A stretch of 64,000 bases of DNA from JBBRVW01 sp963784645 (GTDB taxonomy: Bacteria; Actinomycetota; Actinomycetes; JACCUZ01), in contig CAWARY010000015.1 in NCBI GenBank assembly GCA_963784645.1, positions 620,001-684,000 on the forward strand, read 5' to 3'. Of the stretch, positions 7,177-17,198 are shown in pieces. Each line of letters starts with the position of its first letter. Position 1 is the first letter of the stretch. The notes beneath the pieces are model-generated. The model did no database searches. It was not told the DNA's origin and was given only the letters and a program-made list of their open reading frames with translations. A program made the position numbers and the translations under genes.

Positions 7177-9960
7177 ATGTCGGGGACAACTCTGGCGACG
7201 AGCACGCCATCGACGTCCCGAGCCGACAGCACGTCCGGCCGGCTCACCACGCCGGAGCGGCGGGCGATCTGGCGGTTGGCCAGCCCGGTGCGCACCCTGC
7301 TCGACCTCGCCGGGCTGCTCGTGCTCACGCTGACGCTCGGCGCCCGAGTCCATGCGTTCACCGGGTTCCCCGAGGGCAACGACGCGTGGGGCCACCTGTC
7401 GAAGACCCAGTTCGTGCTGGACAACTGGCCGCACATCTCCTGGAACTACCAGTGGTACTCCGGGATGCCGACCTTCCTCGGCTCCTATCCGCCCGGCTAT
7501 CACATGCTGGTCGCCGCGATCGCCGCCGTCGGCCACGTGCCGGCGACGACGGCCATGAACGTCGCCGCCCTGGCCGGGATCATGGGCGTCACCATCGGCG
7601 TCTACGGCACCGTCCGCGCGGCCTGCGGGAGCCGCGTCGCGGCGTTGGTAGCCGGCGCGACCCTGCTGGGGACACCCACCCTGTGGGCGCAGGCCGTGAC
7701 CTACGGCCTCTACCCGCGACTGCTCGGCCTGGCAGCCGTCGCACTGGCCGTGGCGGGCGCCGCGCGGCTCGCAGTCCGGGGCGGCCGGCTCACGCTGATC
7801 GGCACCTCGGTCGCCCTCGCCGTGGGCCTGAGCATGCACCCGGTGGTAGGGATGGGCGGGGTGGTGCTGGTTACCGCGATGTTCCTCGTCGGGAGCTGGC
7901 GGGACGTCGTGCACCGCGCAGCAGCCGCTGCGGCCGTTGCGGCCCTGACCGGCGGGCTGTCGGCGTACTTCTACCTGCCGCTTGATGCTCCTGCCGCGCG
8001 CTCAGAGCCCGTGGACGGACCAGGAGGTCCCGATCACAGGGGCCATGCTGGTCTGGGCGCCGAGGACGGAGTTGGCAGGGCTCTCACCCGTCCTGCTCCC
8101 GTTGGCCGTCGCGGTGGTGGCGCTCTCAGTCGTCGGCCTGCGGCGGCCCTCGCGTACCGATGGCCGACAAGATCGCGCTGGGCACCGACATCACCTTCCT
8201 GTCCACGGGTTGCGACGCTCCGCTGCCGGACCGGGCCTCACCGCGGGTTCGGGCACTCGCCGCGTGGCGCTCGCGGATGGCGGAGACCGGCTTCTCCCTG
8301 CGGGCCGTGCTCGTGCTCTCAGCCGCGGTCCCCGTCGTCCTCGGCTACGGCTTCGTCGGCTACCTCGCGCCCCGGTTCCCGTACTACGTCAATGGACTGC
8401 AGCCGGTCGACCTCCTGGTCTACCCCGCCTGGCTGCTGGCCTGCGTCGTCGGTATCGGCTTCGGCCTGGTGCTGCAGCGCCGGCCGGGGTGGGTCCGCGG
8501 CCGGCTGCGGGCGCCGATCCTGACCCTGATAGCTGCCCTCTCGATCGCCGGACTGCTGGGAACCGCAGCCTCCCTAACGGCCGGCAACCGGGCCAACGGC
8601 TCGCATCAGGACCGAGCACGGGCCTCCGGACTGCCTATCGACTCTCCTGACCACCAGCACCGGCTCGCCGTGGCCACCGACGGCACCAGCAACTTCGTCA
8701 ACGCGGTGTCGGAGCTGCCCCAGACCCGCGGCTACCAGGACCACGGAAACCTGCAGCAGGACTACCAGGTGTGGCTGGAGGAAGCGTTGAAGGGCGAAGG
8801 CGACCAGTCGAGCGAGGTGCGCCATTTCCTGCTCGACTGGAACGCGGTGAGCACGGTGATGTCCGACCCGGGGGCTGCTCCGCTGGACTGGGAACGGGCC
8901 GACCACGGCTCACCGAGGCTCCTGCCACCGGGTCGCCCTTCGCGACGTTCTCGGTGTCGGGGTCGGGCCCGGTGATCTCGGCCTCACGAGCACCCACCGT
9001 CCTGGTCGTCGGCGACCAGGAGCACTACGACCTCGTCCTGCGCGCGCTGGCCCAGGCCGACGTCGGCAGCGGCTCCCTGGTGCCGGTGCAGGGACCTGCT
9101 GGCCTGTCGGGCGTCAAGACCGCCGAACTGGCCCCGTTCGACTCGGTGCTGCTGTACGGCGGTGACCTGGGTGATGCCGGGACGGCTGCCGCCGCGCTGC
9201 GCCGGTACGCCAGCCGGGGGGGTCAGGTCGTGGTGGCCGACCCGGACCATGACGGTCCGGCTCGGAGCCTGCTGCGTGCCGATCCGGGGATGATGCCCAT
9301 CTCGTCCCTGCACCGTCGCACGGTGAGCGGGTCATGGGACTGGCACGCCAGCGGCGGTGGAGCGTTGACGGGGGTCGATCTCGACGCGTTCGGCCCGCCC
9401 TCGTTCGCGGGTACGGGGAGCTGGGAGGTGGAGGCTGGCCGGTTGGCGCGGGAGGGCCGGCCGGTGCTGCGCAGCGGGGGGTCCCTGGTCACGGCGAACC
9501 GACGGCTCGGCCGCGGCGGTGTGACCTGGGAGGGCTTCGCGCTGCCGTACCACGCGGCCGACAGCCGCGCGGCGGCCGAGGGACGGTTCCTCGGCAACCT
9601 GCTCGGCGCAGCGCCGACCCCTCCGGTCCCCGCGCAGGTGCGGTTCATGGACTCCGAACGCCGCACGGTGGTGGTCGGACGGAGGGCCCGCGGGGTGCTG
9701 GTGAAGGAGCATCTCGCGCCCGACTGGCACGCGACCTCGGCCGGTCGCGAGCTCCCTCTGAGAGCGGCTGGGCCCGGGATGATGTGGGTGCAGCTGCCCG
9801 CGCAGCACGGACGGATGCGCATCGTCCTGGACTACCGCCTCGGCACGGTGGAGCGCGCGGGCTTCGCAGTCTCGGGAGTCGCACTTCTCGTGCTGCTGCT
9901 GCTCTTCGGTGCCGCGGCCATCGGTCGGCGCCCCCGAGCGTCGGCAACCGACTCCTACCG
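7177..9960 (+). pseudogene. Large PTPS-related/GT-C-like membrane protein, three frame changes and no clear stop
   Basis: A multi-pass membrane protein resembling the 6-pyruvoyl-tetrahydropterin-synthase-related membrane family, whose true role is unclear but often glycosylation-linked: luminal-type motif GNDAWGHLSKTQF near residue 68, then many hydrophobic segments and a C-terminal soluble part ending in a last helix near 9850-9930. The frame changes near 7982 (probably an extra T), near 8163, and near 8922 (probably one base lost). Each joined segment keeps typical protein composition, for example YLPLMLLPRAQSPWTD at the first joint. After the last helix the frame stays open into the ABC gene, so the natural end is lost and my end coordinate is approximate. 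Real decay or sequence error are both possible. Confidence 0.6.
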
Positions 9961-10022
9961 GACGGCGGCGCCGCGGAAACCCGGTGTCGCGATGTCCGAC
10001 CGACGCCGTACCGTCGAGCATC

Positions 10023-11753
10023 GTGCGACGCCTCCCCTACGACGACCCCGGGACGCCCGACCTGCGGTCACCGGGGCGGTTCCTGGTCTGGACCGGGCGT
10101 CAGCAGCTCGACACCCTCGCGGTCGGCGTCGCGTTCGGCGTGATCTGGATGGTCGCCCAGGCGCTGGTGCCCGCGGCGATCGGCCGCGGCCTGCAGTCCG
10201 GCGTGGCCGACGGCGACCTCGGCGAGGCCGGTCGCTGGTCGCTCGTGGTGCTCGCCCTGGCCACGGTGCAGGCGGTGTTCGGCATCCTCCGGCACCGCTG
10301 GGCCGTCACCAACTGGCTGTGCGCCTCGTTCCGGTCCATGCAGCTGCTGGGCCGGCACAGCGCGCTGGTGGGCGTCGCGATCCGCCGCAAGCTCCCCACC
10401 GGCGAGGTCGTGTCGGCGGCCACGAACGACGCGCTGCACATCGGTGGCGCCTTCGACGTGTCCGCCCGGTTCGCCGGCGCGATCGTGTCGTACGGCGTGG
10501 TGGCCGTGATCCTGTTGAACACCTCGGTGCTGCTCGGCTCCGTCGTCCTCCTCGGCGTCCCGGCGATGGTGCTCCTGCTCGGCCCGCTGCTCCGGCCGCT
10601 CCAGCGCCGTCAGGCCGTCCAGCGCGAGGTCGCCGGCAAGCTCACCGCTCTGGGCGCCGACACCGTCGCCGGTCTCCGGGTGCTGCGCGGCATCGGCGGC
10701 GAGCCGGCCTTCCTCGCGCGCTACCGGTCCCGCTCCGAGGAGCTGCGCCGGGCCGGGGTGCACGTAGCGAACCCGCAGGCCACCCTCGACTCGGCGCAGG
10801 TGCTGCTGCCCGGCGTCTTCCTCGTGGTCGTCACCTGGCTCAGCGCCCGGCTGGCGATCGAGGGCACGGTCGACGTCGGCGACGTGGTGGCGTTCTACGG
10901 CTACGCGTTCTTCCTGGTCGTGCCGATCCGCACCGCGGTCGAGGCCGCCGACCGGCTGACCCGTTCGCTGGTGGGCGCCCGCCGCATCGTGGCCGTCCTC
11001 GAGACCCGCCCCGAGATCGGCGACCCCGAGCAGCCGGCCGACGAGCCGCCGTACCGCGTGGCCCTCGACGACCCGCGCTCCGGCCTGCACGTCGAGCCCG
11101 GCAGCATGCTCGGGCTGGTCAGCGCCGACCCCGACGACTCCGCCGCGGTGGCCATGCGTCTCGGCCGGATGTCCCTCGACGACCAGGTGAGCCTGGGCGG
11201 CACCCGGCTCGCCGACCTCCCGCTGCGGACGGTGCGCCGGCGGGTGCTCGTGTCGGAGGCCGAGCCGCGGCTGTTCACCGGCCGGCTGCGGTCCGAGCTG
11301 GACCCCTGGGGCGGCGCGGCCGACGACGTGCGGCTGCTCGCCGCGCTCGACGTGGCCGCCGGCGGCGACGTGCTCGAGGCCCTGCCCGACGGGCTGGACG
11401 CCGAGGTGGACGAGGCCGGGCGCGGCTTCTCCGGCGGCCAGCGGCAGCGGCTTGCGCTGGCCCGCGCCCTGCTCGCGGACAGCGACGTCCTCGTGCTGGT
11501 CGAGCCGACCAGCGCGGTCGACGCGCACACCGAGGTGCTCGTCGCCGAGCGGCTGCGGGACGCCCGGCACGGCGCCGAGCGGGTCGACCCGCCCACCACC
11601 GTCGTCACGACTGCCAGCCCGCTGGTCCTCGACCGCTGCGACGAGGTGGCGTTCCTGGTCGCCGGCCGGGTCGTCGCGACCGGCACCCACCGTGAGCTGA
11701 TGTCGGCCCACCCCGGCTACCGCGAGACCGTCGTCCGAGGGGAGGACGAATGA
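10023..11753 (+). CDS. ABC exporter half-transporter with a degenerate ATP site
   Basis: 576 residues: a six-helix exporter transmembrane domain (about 1-310) followed by an ATPase domain. The ABC signature is perfect (FSGGQRQRLALARALL, about residue 468), but the Walker A loop is missing: the expected place reads GLVSADPDDSAAV, with no G-x-x-G-x-G-K-S/T. Walker B reads LVLVEPTSAVD with Val in place of the catalytic-region Asp, and the H-loop His is replaced (VTTASP). It overlaps the next ABC gene by 4 bases (ATGA), so the two should form a heterodimer in which this subunit supplies the signature for the partner's ATP site. The start is the GTG at 10023, since the frame further upstream is not protein-like. 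The substrate is unknown. Confidence 0.87.
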   Translation: MRRLPYDDPGTPDLRSPGRFLVWTGRQQLDTLAVGVAFGVIWMVAQALVPAAIGRGLQSGVADGDLGEAGRWSLVVLALATVQAVFGILRHRWAVTNWLCASFRSMQLLGRHSALVGVAIRRKLPTGEVVSAATNDALHIGGAFDVSARFAGAIVSYGVVAVILLNTSVLLGSVVLLGVPAMVLLLGPLLRPLQRRQAVQREVAGKLTALGADTVAGLRVLRGIGGEPAFLARYRSRSEELRRAGVHVANPQATLDSAQVLLPGVFLVVVTWLSARLAIEGTVDVGDVVAFYGYAFFLVVPIRTAVEAADRLTRSLVGARRIVAVLETRPEIGDPEQPADEPPYRVALDDPRSGLHVEPGSMLGLVSADPDDSAAVAMRLGRMSLDDQVSLGGTRLADLPLRTVRRRVLVSEAEPRLFTGRLRSELDPWGGAADDVRLLAALDVAAGGDVLEALPDGLDAEVDEAGRGFSGGQRQRLALARALLADSDVLVLVEPTSAVDAHTEVLVAERLRDARHGAERVDPPTTVVTTASPLVLDRCDEVAFLVAGRVVATGTHRELMSAHPGYRETVVRGEDE

Positions 11754-13576
11754 GCACGCCGGGGGTGAACCGGCCGCCGCTGCGCCGGCACCAGCCGACC
11801 GCGACGCTGCCCGTCGCGTCGGCCGTCCAGGTGCGCGCGCAGGCCCGGCTGCTGCTCGCGAGCTACAAGCGGCCGCTGCTCGGCATGCTCCTGCTCAACG
11901 GCCTGGCGGCGCTGGCGGCGCTGGCCGGGCCGCGGCTGCTGGGCGACATCGTCGAGTCGGTCCGGGCCGGCACGACCACCACGCACATCGACCGGCTCGC
12001 GATGCTGCTCGCTGCGGCCCTCGTCGCCCAGACCGCCTTCACCTGGTGGGCGCGCCGGTCGGCGTTCGTGCTGGGCGAGACCGTCTTCGCGACGCTGCGC
12101 GAGCGCTACCTCGAGCGCGTCCTGGGCCTGCCCCTCAGCGCCGTGGAGCGGGCGGGGACGGGCGACCTGGTCACCCGCAGCACGGGCGACGTCGAGGCGC
12201 TGGCGCGCACGGTCCGGTTCGCCGTCCCCGAGGTGCTGGTCGCGGGGCTCACGGTGCTCATGACCGCCGTCGCGGCCTTCCTCACGGCGCCGTTGGTGGC
12301 CCTGCCGCTGCTCGCCGGGGCACCGCTGATCGTCGTCGGCACCCGGTGGTACCTGCGCCGGGCGCCGGAGGGCTACCTCGCCGAGCGGGAGTGCTACTCG
12401 GCGTTCAACGGCTCACTGGCCGAGACCGTCGACGGCGCGCGCACCGTCGAGGCCCTGGGTCTCGGCGGGGGTCGCATCTCCCGGCTCGAGGACGACCTCG
12501 CCGACGCCTACGCCGCGGAGTGCTACACGTTGCGGCTGCGCACCTTCTTCTTCCCGACGATGGAGCTCGCCTACGCGATCCCGGTCACCCTCAGCCTGCT
12601 GTGGGGTGGCTGGCTGGTCTCGAACGGCAACGCCTCCCTCGCCGAGGTCACCACCATCACGTTGTACGCCGTGCAGATGGTCGACCCGGTCGACCGGCTG
12701 GTCTCGTGGCTGGACGAGGTCCAGGTCGGTGCCACCGCGCTGGCCCGCATCCTCGGCGTCGAGCTGGTCCCGGACGACCGCGACGAGAGCGACGCCGTCC
12801 CGGCCGACGAGCACGTCCGCGTCGAGGACGTCCGCTTCGCCTACCGCGGCGACCGCGACGTGCTGCACGGCATCGACCTCGACCTGCGGCCCGGCGAACG
12901 GCTGGCCGTCGTCGGCCCGTCCGGCGCCGGCAAGTCCACGCTCGGCCGGTTGCTGGCCGGCATCCACCCGCCGCGCACCGGGTCGGTCACGGTGGGGCAG
13001 GTGCCGCTGGTCGACCTGCCGCTCGACGACCTCCGCGGCCACGTGGTGCTCGTCACCCAGGAGCACCACGTCTTCGTGGGGAGCGTCGCCGAGAACCTCC
13101 TGCTGGCGCGACCGGACGCGGACGAGGGCGAGCTCCGGTCCGCGCTGGGCGCCGTCGACGCGCTCGACTGGGTGCTGGCGCTGCCCGACGGGCTGGCCAC
13201 CGAGGTCGGTTCCGGCGGCCGGCCGGTGACGCCAGCCCAGGCGCAGCAGCTGGCCCTGGCCCGGCTGGTGCTCGCCGACCCGCACACCCTGGTCCTGGAC
13301 GAGGCCACGTCGCTGCTCGACCCCCGGGCGGCCCGGCACCTCGAACGGTCGCTGGCCGCGGTCCTGCACGGCCGGACCGTGGTGGCGATCGCGCACCGGC
13401 TGCACACGGCCCACGACGCCGACCGGGTCGCCGTGGTCGAGGACGGCCTGGTCAGCGAGCTGGGCAGCCACGACGAGCTGATCGCGGCCGACGGTGCGTA
13501 CGCCGCCCTGTGGCACTCGTGGCGATCCGATCCCACGTCCGACGCCGCCTCCGGCACGGCGGTGCGCGGCGGCTGA
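11750..13576 (+). CDS. ABC exporter half-transporter, catalytically competent partner
   Basis: 608 residues, with transmembrane domain (about 25-320) then ATPase domain. Walker A is canonical (GPSGAGKSTLG, about residue 389), Walker B is canonical (TLVLDEATSLLD, about residue 514) and the H-loop is present (VVAIAHRLHTA). The signature, however, is degenerate: VTPAQAQQLALARLVL replaces LSGGQ. In the heterodimer with the preceding protein, the intact Walker motifs here pair with the intact signature there, leaving one good site and one wholly degenerate site. Translationally coupled to the upstream gene by an ATGA overlap. A strong hairpin follows at 13672-13719. The family exports lipids, drugs or peptides; nothing nearby reveals the cargo. 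Confidence 0.88.
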   Translation: MSTPGVNRPPLRRHQPTATLPVASAVQVRAQARLLLASYKRPLLGMLLLNGLAALAALAGPRLLGDIVESVRAGTTTTHIDRLAMLLAAALVAQTAFTWWARRSAFVLGETVFATLRERYLERVLGLPLSAVERAGTGDLVTRSTGDVEALARTVRFAVPEVLVAGLTVLMTAVAAFLTAPLVALPLLAGAPLIVVGTRWYLRRAPEGYLAERECYSAFNGSLAETVDGARTVEALGLGGGRISRLEDDLADAYAAECYTLRLRTFFFPTMELAYAIPVTLSLLWGGWLVSNGNASLAEVTTITLYAVQMVDPVDRLVSWLDEVQVGATALARILGVELVPDDRDESDAVPADEHVRVEDVRFAYRGDRDVLHGIDLDLRPGERLAVVGPSGAGKSTLGRLLAGIHPPRTGSVTVGQVPLVDLPLDDLRGHVVLVTQEHHVFVGSVAENLLLARPDADEGELRSALGAVDALDWVLALPDGLATEVGSGGRPVTPAQAQQLALARLVLADPHTLVLDEATSLLDPRAARHLERSLAAVLHGRTVVAIAHRLHTAHDADRVAVVEDGLVSELGSHDELIAADGAYAALWHSWRSDPTSDAASGTAVRGG

Positions 13577-13671
13577 GACGCCCTCCTGGGCTTCCCGCGG
13601 GCCGGCGAGGTCGCGGTCGGAAGAATTTCCGCCGGGCGGCAATCCGGGGCCCACCCCCGTAGCGAAGTGAC

Positions 13672-13719
13672 GAGGGGCGGGGACTGGTGATCGGAGCAGG
13701 GGAGCCAGTCCCCGCCCTC
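13672..13719 (+). terminator. Stem-loop after the ABC exporter operon
   Basis: GAGGGGCGGGGACTGG (13672-13687) pairs with CCAGTCCCCGCCCTC (13705-13719) with one bulged G and a 17-base loop. It lies 95 bases after the last ABC gene and before the methyltransferase gene. There is no T-tract, which is common for actinobacterial terminators. Confidence 0.6.
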
Positions 13720-13760
13720 TGCACGCCCCGCCACCCTTGACCGTCCCCCGGTCAGCGCCG

Positions 13761-14570
13761 ATGCTCGGAGGCGTGTCGTCGTACACGCTGCGGCTGTCCG
13801 AGGCCGAGCTCGGCCGCTACCGGATGATGGCCGAGGCGGCCCGGCTGGCCGAGGCGGACCTCTGGGCGAGCGCCGGGCTCCGGCCGGGGGCGCGGGTCGC
13901 CGACGTGGGGTGCGGCCCCGGTGCGACCTTGGTCGTGATGGCGCGTGAGGTCGGTCCGGACGGGCACGTGAGCGGCGTCGACGCCGACCCGGAGGCCGTC
14001 TCGCACGCCCAGGCCGCGATCGACGCCCAGGGGCTCGACCAGGCCGAGGCCAGGATCGGCACCGCCGAGGACACCGGCCTGCCGCCGGGCACCTTCGACG
14101 TCGTGGTCATGCGGCACGTCCTGGCGCACAACGGTGGCGCGGAGCAGCGGATCGTCGACCACCTCGCGACGCTCGTGCGGCCCGGCGGCGCGGTCTACCT
14201 CGTCGATGTCGACCTCACCGCGATGCGGGTCCGGCCGCTGCCGGACGAGCTGGCCGACCTGCTCCGGCGGTACCCGGAGTTCCACCGCGGCCTGGGGAAC
14301 GACCCCCAGGTCGGCACCCGGCTGGGCGAGCTCGTCACAGCCGCCGGGCTGGACCTGGAGACCTACCGGGGCTGGTACACGATCATGGAGCTGCCGCCGG
14401 GCATGCGGCCACCGCCGTGGGCCGCCCGCGACGCGATGGTCGAGCAGGGCGTCGCCACGACGGCCGACGTGGCGCGCTGGGGCGCAGCGCTGGAGGACCT
14501 GGACACCGCGATCCCCCGTCCGCGGATGTTCGCGCCGACCTTCGTCGCGATCGGCCGCCGACGGGCCTGA
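13761..14570 (+). CDS. Class I SAM-dependent methyltransferase
   Basis: 269 residues with a Rossmann-type methyltransferase fold: motif I VADVGCGPGATL (about residues 46-57), the acidic end of strand 2 in SGVDADPEAV, and motif IV in FDVVVMRHVLAH. The post-motif region RPGGAVYLVDVD is also typical of ubiE/COQ5-like small-molecule methyltransferases. The substrate cannot be read from the sequence. The start is taken as the ATG at 13761; a GTG at 13773 is preceded too closely by GGAGG to be preferred, and a TTG at 13737 is possible. A hairpin separates it from the ABC operon. It converges with the SDR gene, with 4 bases between the stops. Confidence 0.8.
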   Translation: MLGGVSSYTLRLSEAELGRYRMMAEAARLAEADLWASAGLRPGARVADVGCGPGATLVVMAREVGPDGHVSGVDADPEAVSHAQAAIDAQGLDQAEARIGTAEDTGLPPGTFDVVVMRHVLAHNGGAEQRIVDHLATLVRPGGAVYLVDVDLTAMRVRPLPDELADLLRRYPEFHRGLGNDPQVGTRLGELVTAAGLDLETYRGWYTIMELPPGMRPPPWAARDAMVEQGVATTADVARWGAALEDLDTAIPRPRMFAPTFVAIGRRRA

Positions 14571-14574
14571 CCGG

Positions 14575-15525
14575 TCAGCTCCGGGCCGCCGCCAGGGCCT
14601 CGAACCGGACGTCCGTGAGCCGCTCGGACTCGGCCCAGAGCGCCGCCGCGGACGCGTCGTCCTTGGCCGCCGCCGATCTCGGTGAGCGCACCGGCCGGCC
14701 CCGGTAGCCGAGGATCCGTGGCCCGAGGTACTCCCCGCCCAGGACCGACGGGTCGGTGGCGGCGCGCAGCTGCGGGAGGGCCCCGACCCGCGCGCTCTGG
14801 CCCACGGCCACGGTCCCGGCGCGGAAGACCGCACCGAGCACCGGATGGCCCTGGGCCGGGCCGTTCGCCACCAGGCCGGTCCGCGCGTAGCCCGGGTGCG
14901 CACCGACACTGAGCAGGTCGGCGCCCGCGGCCCGGGCCCGACGGTCCAGCTCGCGGACGAACAGCAGGTTCGCCAGCTTGGACCGGGCGTACGCCTGCCA
15001 CGGGTCGTACTGCCGCTCGCTCAGGAGGTCGTCCACGGTCATCACGCCGGACCAGTGGACCAGGCTGGACACCGTCACGACCCGCGCGCCCGGGCGCGCC
15101 AGCAGCGCCGGAAGCAGCAGCCCGGTCAGCGCGAAGTGGCCGAGGTGGTTGGTGCCGACCTGCCGCTCGAAGCCGTCGAGGGTGACCTCCCGGCTCGGCA
15201 GGGCCATCACCCCGGCGTTGTTGACCAGCAGGTCCAGCGGCGGCTGGTCGGCTGCGAACGCCCGCACGGAGTCGAGGTCGGCGAGGTCGAGATTTCCCGC
15301 GACGACGGCCGCGCCCGGGGCTGCGGCACGCACCCGGCGTACCGCCTCGTCGCCACGAGCGGCGTCCCGGGCGGTCATGACCACCTCGGCGCCGTGCAGC
15401 GCGAGCACTCGGGCGGTCTCGAGCCCGAGGCCGGAGGTGGCGCCGGTCACCACCGCCCGCCGCCCGCTGAGGTCGGGCACGTCGGAGGCGGACCAGCCAC
15501 GCAGGCTCGTCGGGAAGAGGGTCAC
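14575..15525 (-). CDS. SDR family NAD(P)-dependent oxidoreductase
   Basis: 316 residues, a classical-type short-chain dehydrogenase close to the retinol-dehydrogenase/WW-oxidoreductase branch. Visible motifs: cofactor loop VTGATSGLGLETA (about residue 24), NNAG, the catalytic Ser in VVTVSSLVHWSG and the Tyr/Lys pair in YARSKLAN. Its GTG start overlaps the stop of the upstream GMC oxidoreductase (15522-15525), so it is the third gene of a coupled operon SSADH-GMC-SDR. The context suggests oxidation and reduction of hydrophobic alcohols or aldehydes, but no substrate is evident. Confidence 0.87.
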   Translation of the reverse strand: MTLFPTSLRGWSASDVPDLSGRRAVVTGATSGLGLETARVLALHGAEVVMTARDAARGDEAVRRVRAAAPGAAVVAGNLDLADLDSVRAFAADQPPLDLLVNNAGVMALPSREVTLDGFERQVGTNHLGHFALTGLLLPALLARPGARVVTVSSLVHWSGVMTVDDLLSERQYDPWQAYARSKLANLLFVRELDRRARAAGADLLSVGAHPGYARTGLVANGPAQGHPVLGAVFRAGTVAVGQSARVGALPQLRAATDPSVLGGEYLGPRILGYRGRPVRSPRSAAAKDDASAAALWAESERLTDVRFEALAAARS

Positions 15526-17198
15526 AGCAGGGTCATGCCCGGCACGGCCGGGTCCGACGCCGGAACGGGGGTCACGGCTCGGTAGGGCGCCCCCACCGGC
15601 GGCCGCGGGTCGGCACCGCCACGCTCCGGCCAGAACGACATCGCCCGCTCGGCCTGCGCGGTGATGGTGAGCGACGGGTTGGCCCCGAGGTTGGCCGACA
15701 CCGCGGAGCCGTCGACGACGTGCAGACCGGGACAGCCGAAGACCCGGTGCCAGCCGTCGACCACGCCGCGTGAGGCGTCGGCGCCGATCACGCAGCCGCC
15801 GAGGAAGTGCGCAGTCAACGGTGAGCCGAGCAGGTCCGCGGCGTTGCCGCCCGGGTGACCGCCGATCTCGTCGGCGAGGCGTCGGACGACGTCGTTGCCG
15901 GCCGGGATCCACGACGGGTTGGCAGTGCCGTGCCCGTGCCGCGAGGTCAGCCCCCACACCCCGAGCCGGCGGCGACCGGACACGACGAGGGAGTTGTCGA
16001 GGGACTGCATGACCAGCGCGATGATCGTTCGCTCCGACCACCGGCGGACGTCCGCGGTGCGCAGGAAGGCGCGCGGGTGCCGCAGCTGGTCGAGCAGCCA
16101 GGTGAGCAGCCGGGGCAGCGGCCCGTCGCCGTCCGTGAGGCTGACCGAGAGCAGGCCCATGGCGTTGGACCCTTTGCCGTAGCGCACCGGTTCGACGTGC
16201 GTGTCCGGCTCCGGCCGGAACGACGAGGTGATGGCGACGCCCTGGGTGAAGTCGACATCCGGTCGCCGCGACAGCGCCCCGACCAGCGACTCGGAGTTGG
16301 TCCGCGTGAGCTCGCCGAGCCGGGCCGAGATCCGCGGCAGCCGGCCGGCGTCGCGCATCCGGTGCAGCAGCCGCTGGGTGCCGTACGTGCCCGCCGCCAG
16401 CACGACGTGCGCCGCAGTGATCGTGGTGCGGGTCCGACGCGGCAGCCAGGCACCACTCCGCGCGGTCTCGACCTGCCACCCGTCGCGCGTCTCGCGCAGC
16501 CCGGTGACCGTGGTGAGGGGGCGCACCTCGACACCGAGGCGCTCGGCGAACCAGAGGTAGTTCTTTCCCAGGGTGTTCTTGGCCCCGTGCCGGCAGCCGG
16601 TCATGCACTCGCCGCACTGGAGGCAGCCGGTGCGGTCCGGTCCGCCGCCACCGAAGTAGGGGTCGGCCACCGTCGTGCCGGGGCTGTCGCCGAAGAACAC
16701 CGCGACCGGCGTGAGGGTGAACGTGTGGCCGACGCCCATGCCGTCGGCGACCGCCTTCATCGCGACGTCGGCCGGGGTCATCGTGGGGTTCTGCGTGAGG
16801 CCGAGCATCCGGCTCGCCACCGCGTACGCCGGCGCCAGCTCGCGGCGCCAGTCGGCGACGTCCCGCCACTGCGGGTCGTCGTAGAACGCCTCGTCCGGCT
16901 GGTAGAGCGTGTTGGCGTAGACCAGCGAGCCGCCGCCGACCCCGGCACCCGCCAGCACCGTCACGTCCGGCAGCCGGTGCAGCCGCTGGATGCCGAAGCA
17001 GCCGAGCCGAGGCGCCCACAGCCACCGGCGCAGGTCCCACGAGGTGCGGGCGAACTCGTCGTCCGCGAACCGCCGACCCGCCTCGAGGACCAGCACCCGG
17101 TAGCCCTTCTCGACGAGCCGCAGCGCCGACACCGACCCGCCGAACCCCGACCCCACCACCACGACGTCGTACTCCTGAGACGTGTCGGGCGAGGTCAT
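15522..17198 (-). CDS. GMC oxidoreductase, cholesterol-oxidase-like (Rv3409c type), with a Cys cluster motif
   Basis: 558 residues. The N-terminal FAD-binding motif is VVVVGSGFGGSVSALRL followed by VLEAGRRF; a second FAD-contact segment lies at VTVLAGAGVGGGSLVYAN; the C-terminal GMC segment has HFLGGCVIG and VVDGSAVSANLGANPS. Around residue 197 the sequence CLQCGECMTGC has the spacing C-x2-C-x2-C-x3-C of a ferredoxin-type iron-sulphur ligand set, seen in this actinobacterial subfamily but not in classical cholesterol oxidase. The M. tuberculosis gene next to guaB3 (choD) is of this type, and the neighbourhood is conserved here apart from the inserted M4 protease and SSADH. The ATG at 17198 overlaps the SSADH stop (ATGA). 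The true substrate is uncertain. Confidence 0.87.
   Translation of the reverse strand: MTSPDTSQEYDVVVVGSGFGGSVSALRLVEKGYRVLVLEAGRRFADDEFARTSWDLRRWLWAPRLGCFGIQRLHRLPDVTVLAGAGVGGGSLVYANTLYQPDEAFYDDPQWRDVADWRRELAPAYAVASRMLGLTQNPTMTPADVAMKAVADGMGVGHTFTLTPVAVFFGDSPGTTVADPYFGGGGPDRTGCLQCGECMTGCRHGAKNTLGKNYLWFAERLGVEVRPLTTVTGLRETRDGWQVETARSGAWLPRRTRTTITAAHVVLAAGTYGTQRLLHRMRDAGRLPRISARLGELTRTNSESLVGALSRRPDVDFTQGVAITSSFRPEPDTHVEPVRYGKGSNAMGLLSVSLTDGDGPLPRLLTWLLDQLRHPRAFLRTADVRRWSERTIIALVMQSLDNSLVVSGRRRLGVWGLTSRHGHGTANPSWIPAGNDVVRRLADEIGGHPGGNAADLLGSPLTAHFLGGCVIGADASRGVVDGWHRVFGCPGLHVVDGSAVSANLGANPSLTITAQAERAMSFWPERGGADPRPPVGAPYRAVTPVPASDPAVPGMTLL

Noticed and set aside
10068..11711. Long minus-strand frame opposite the first ABC exporter gene
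   Set aside because: Low-complexity Gly/Glu/His-rich antisense frame; the plus-strand protein has clear domains.
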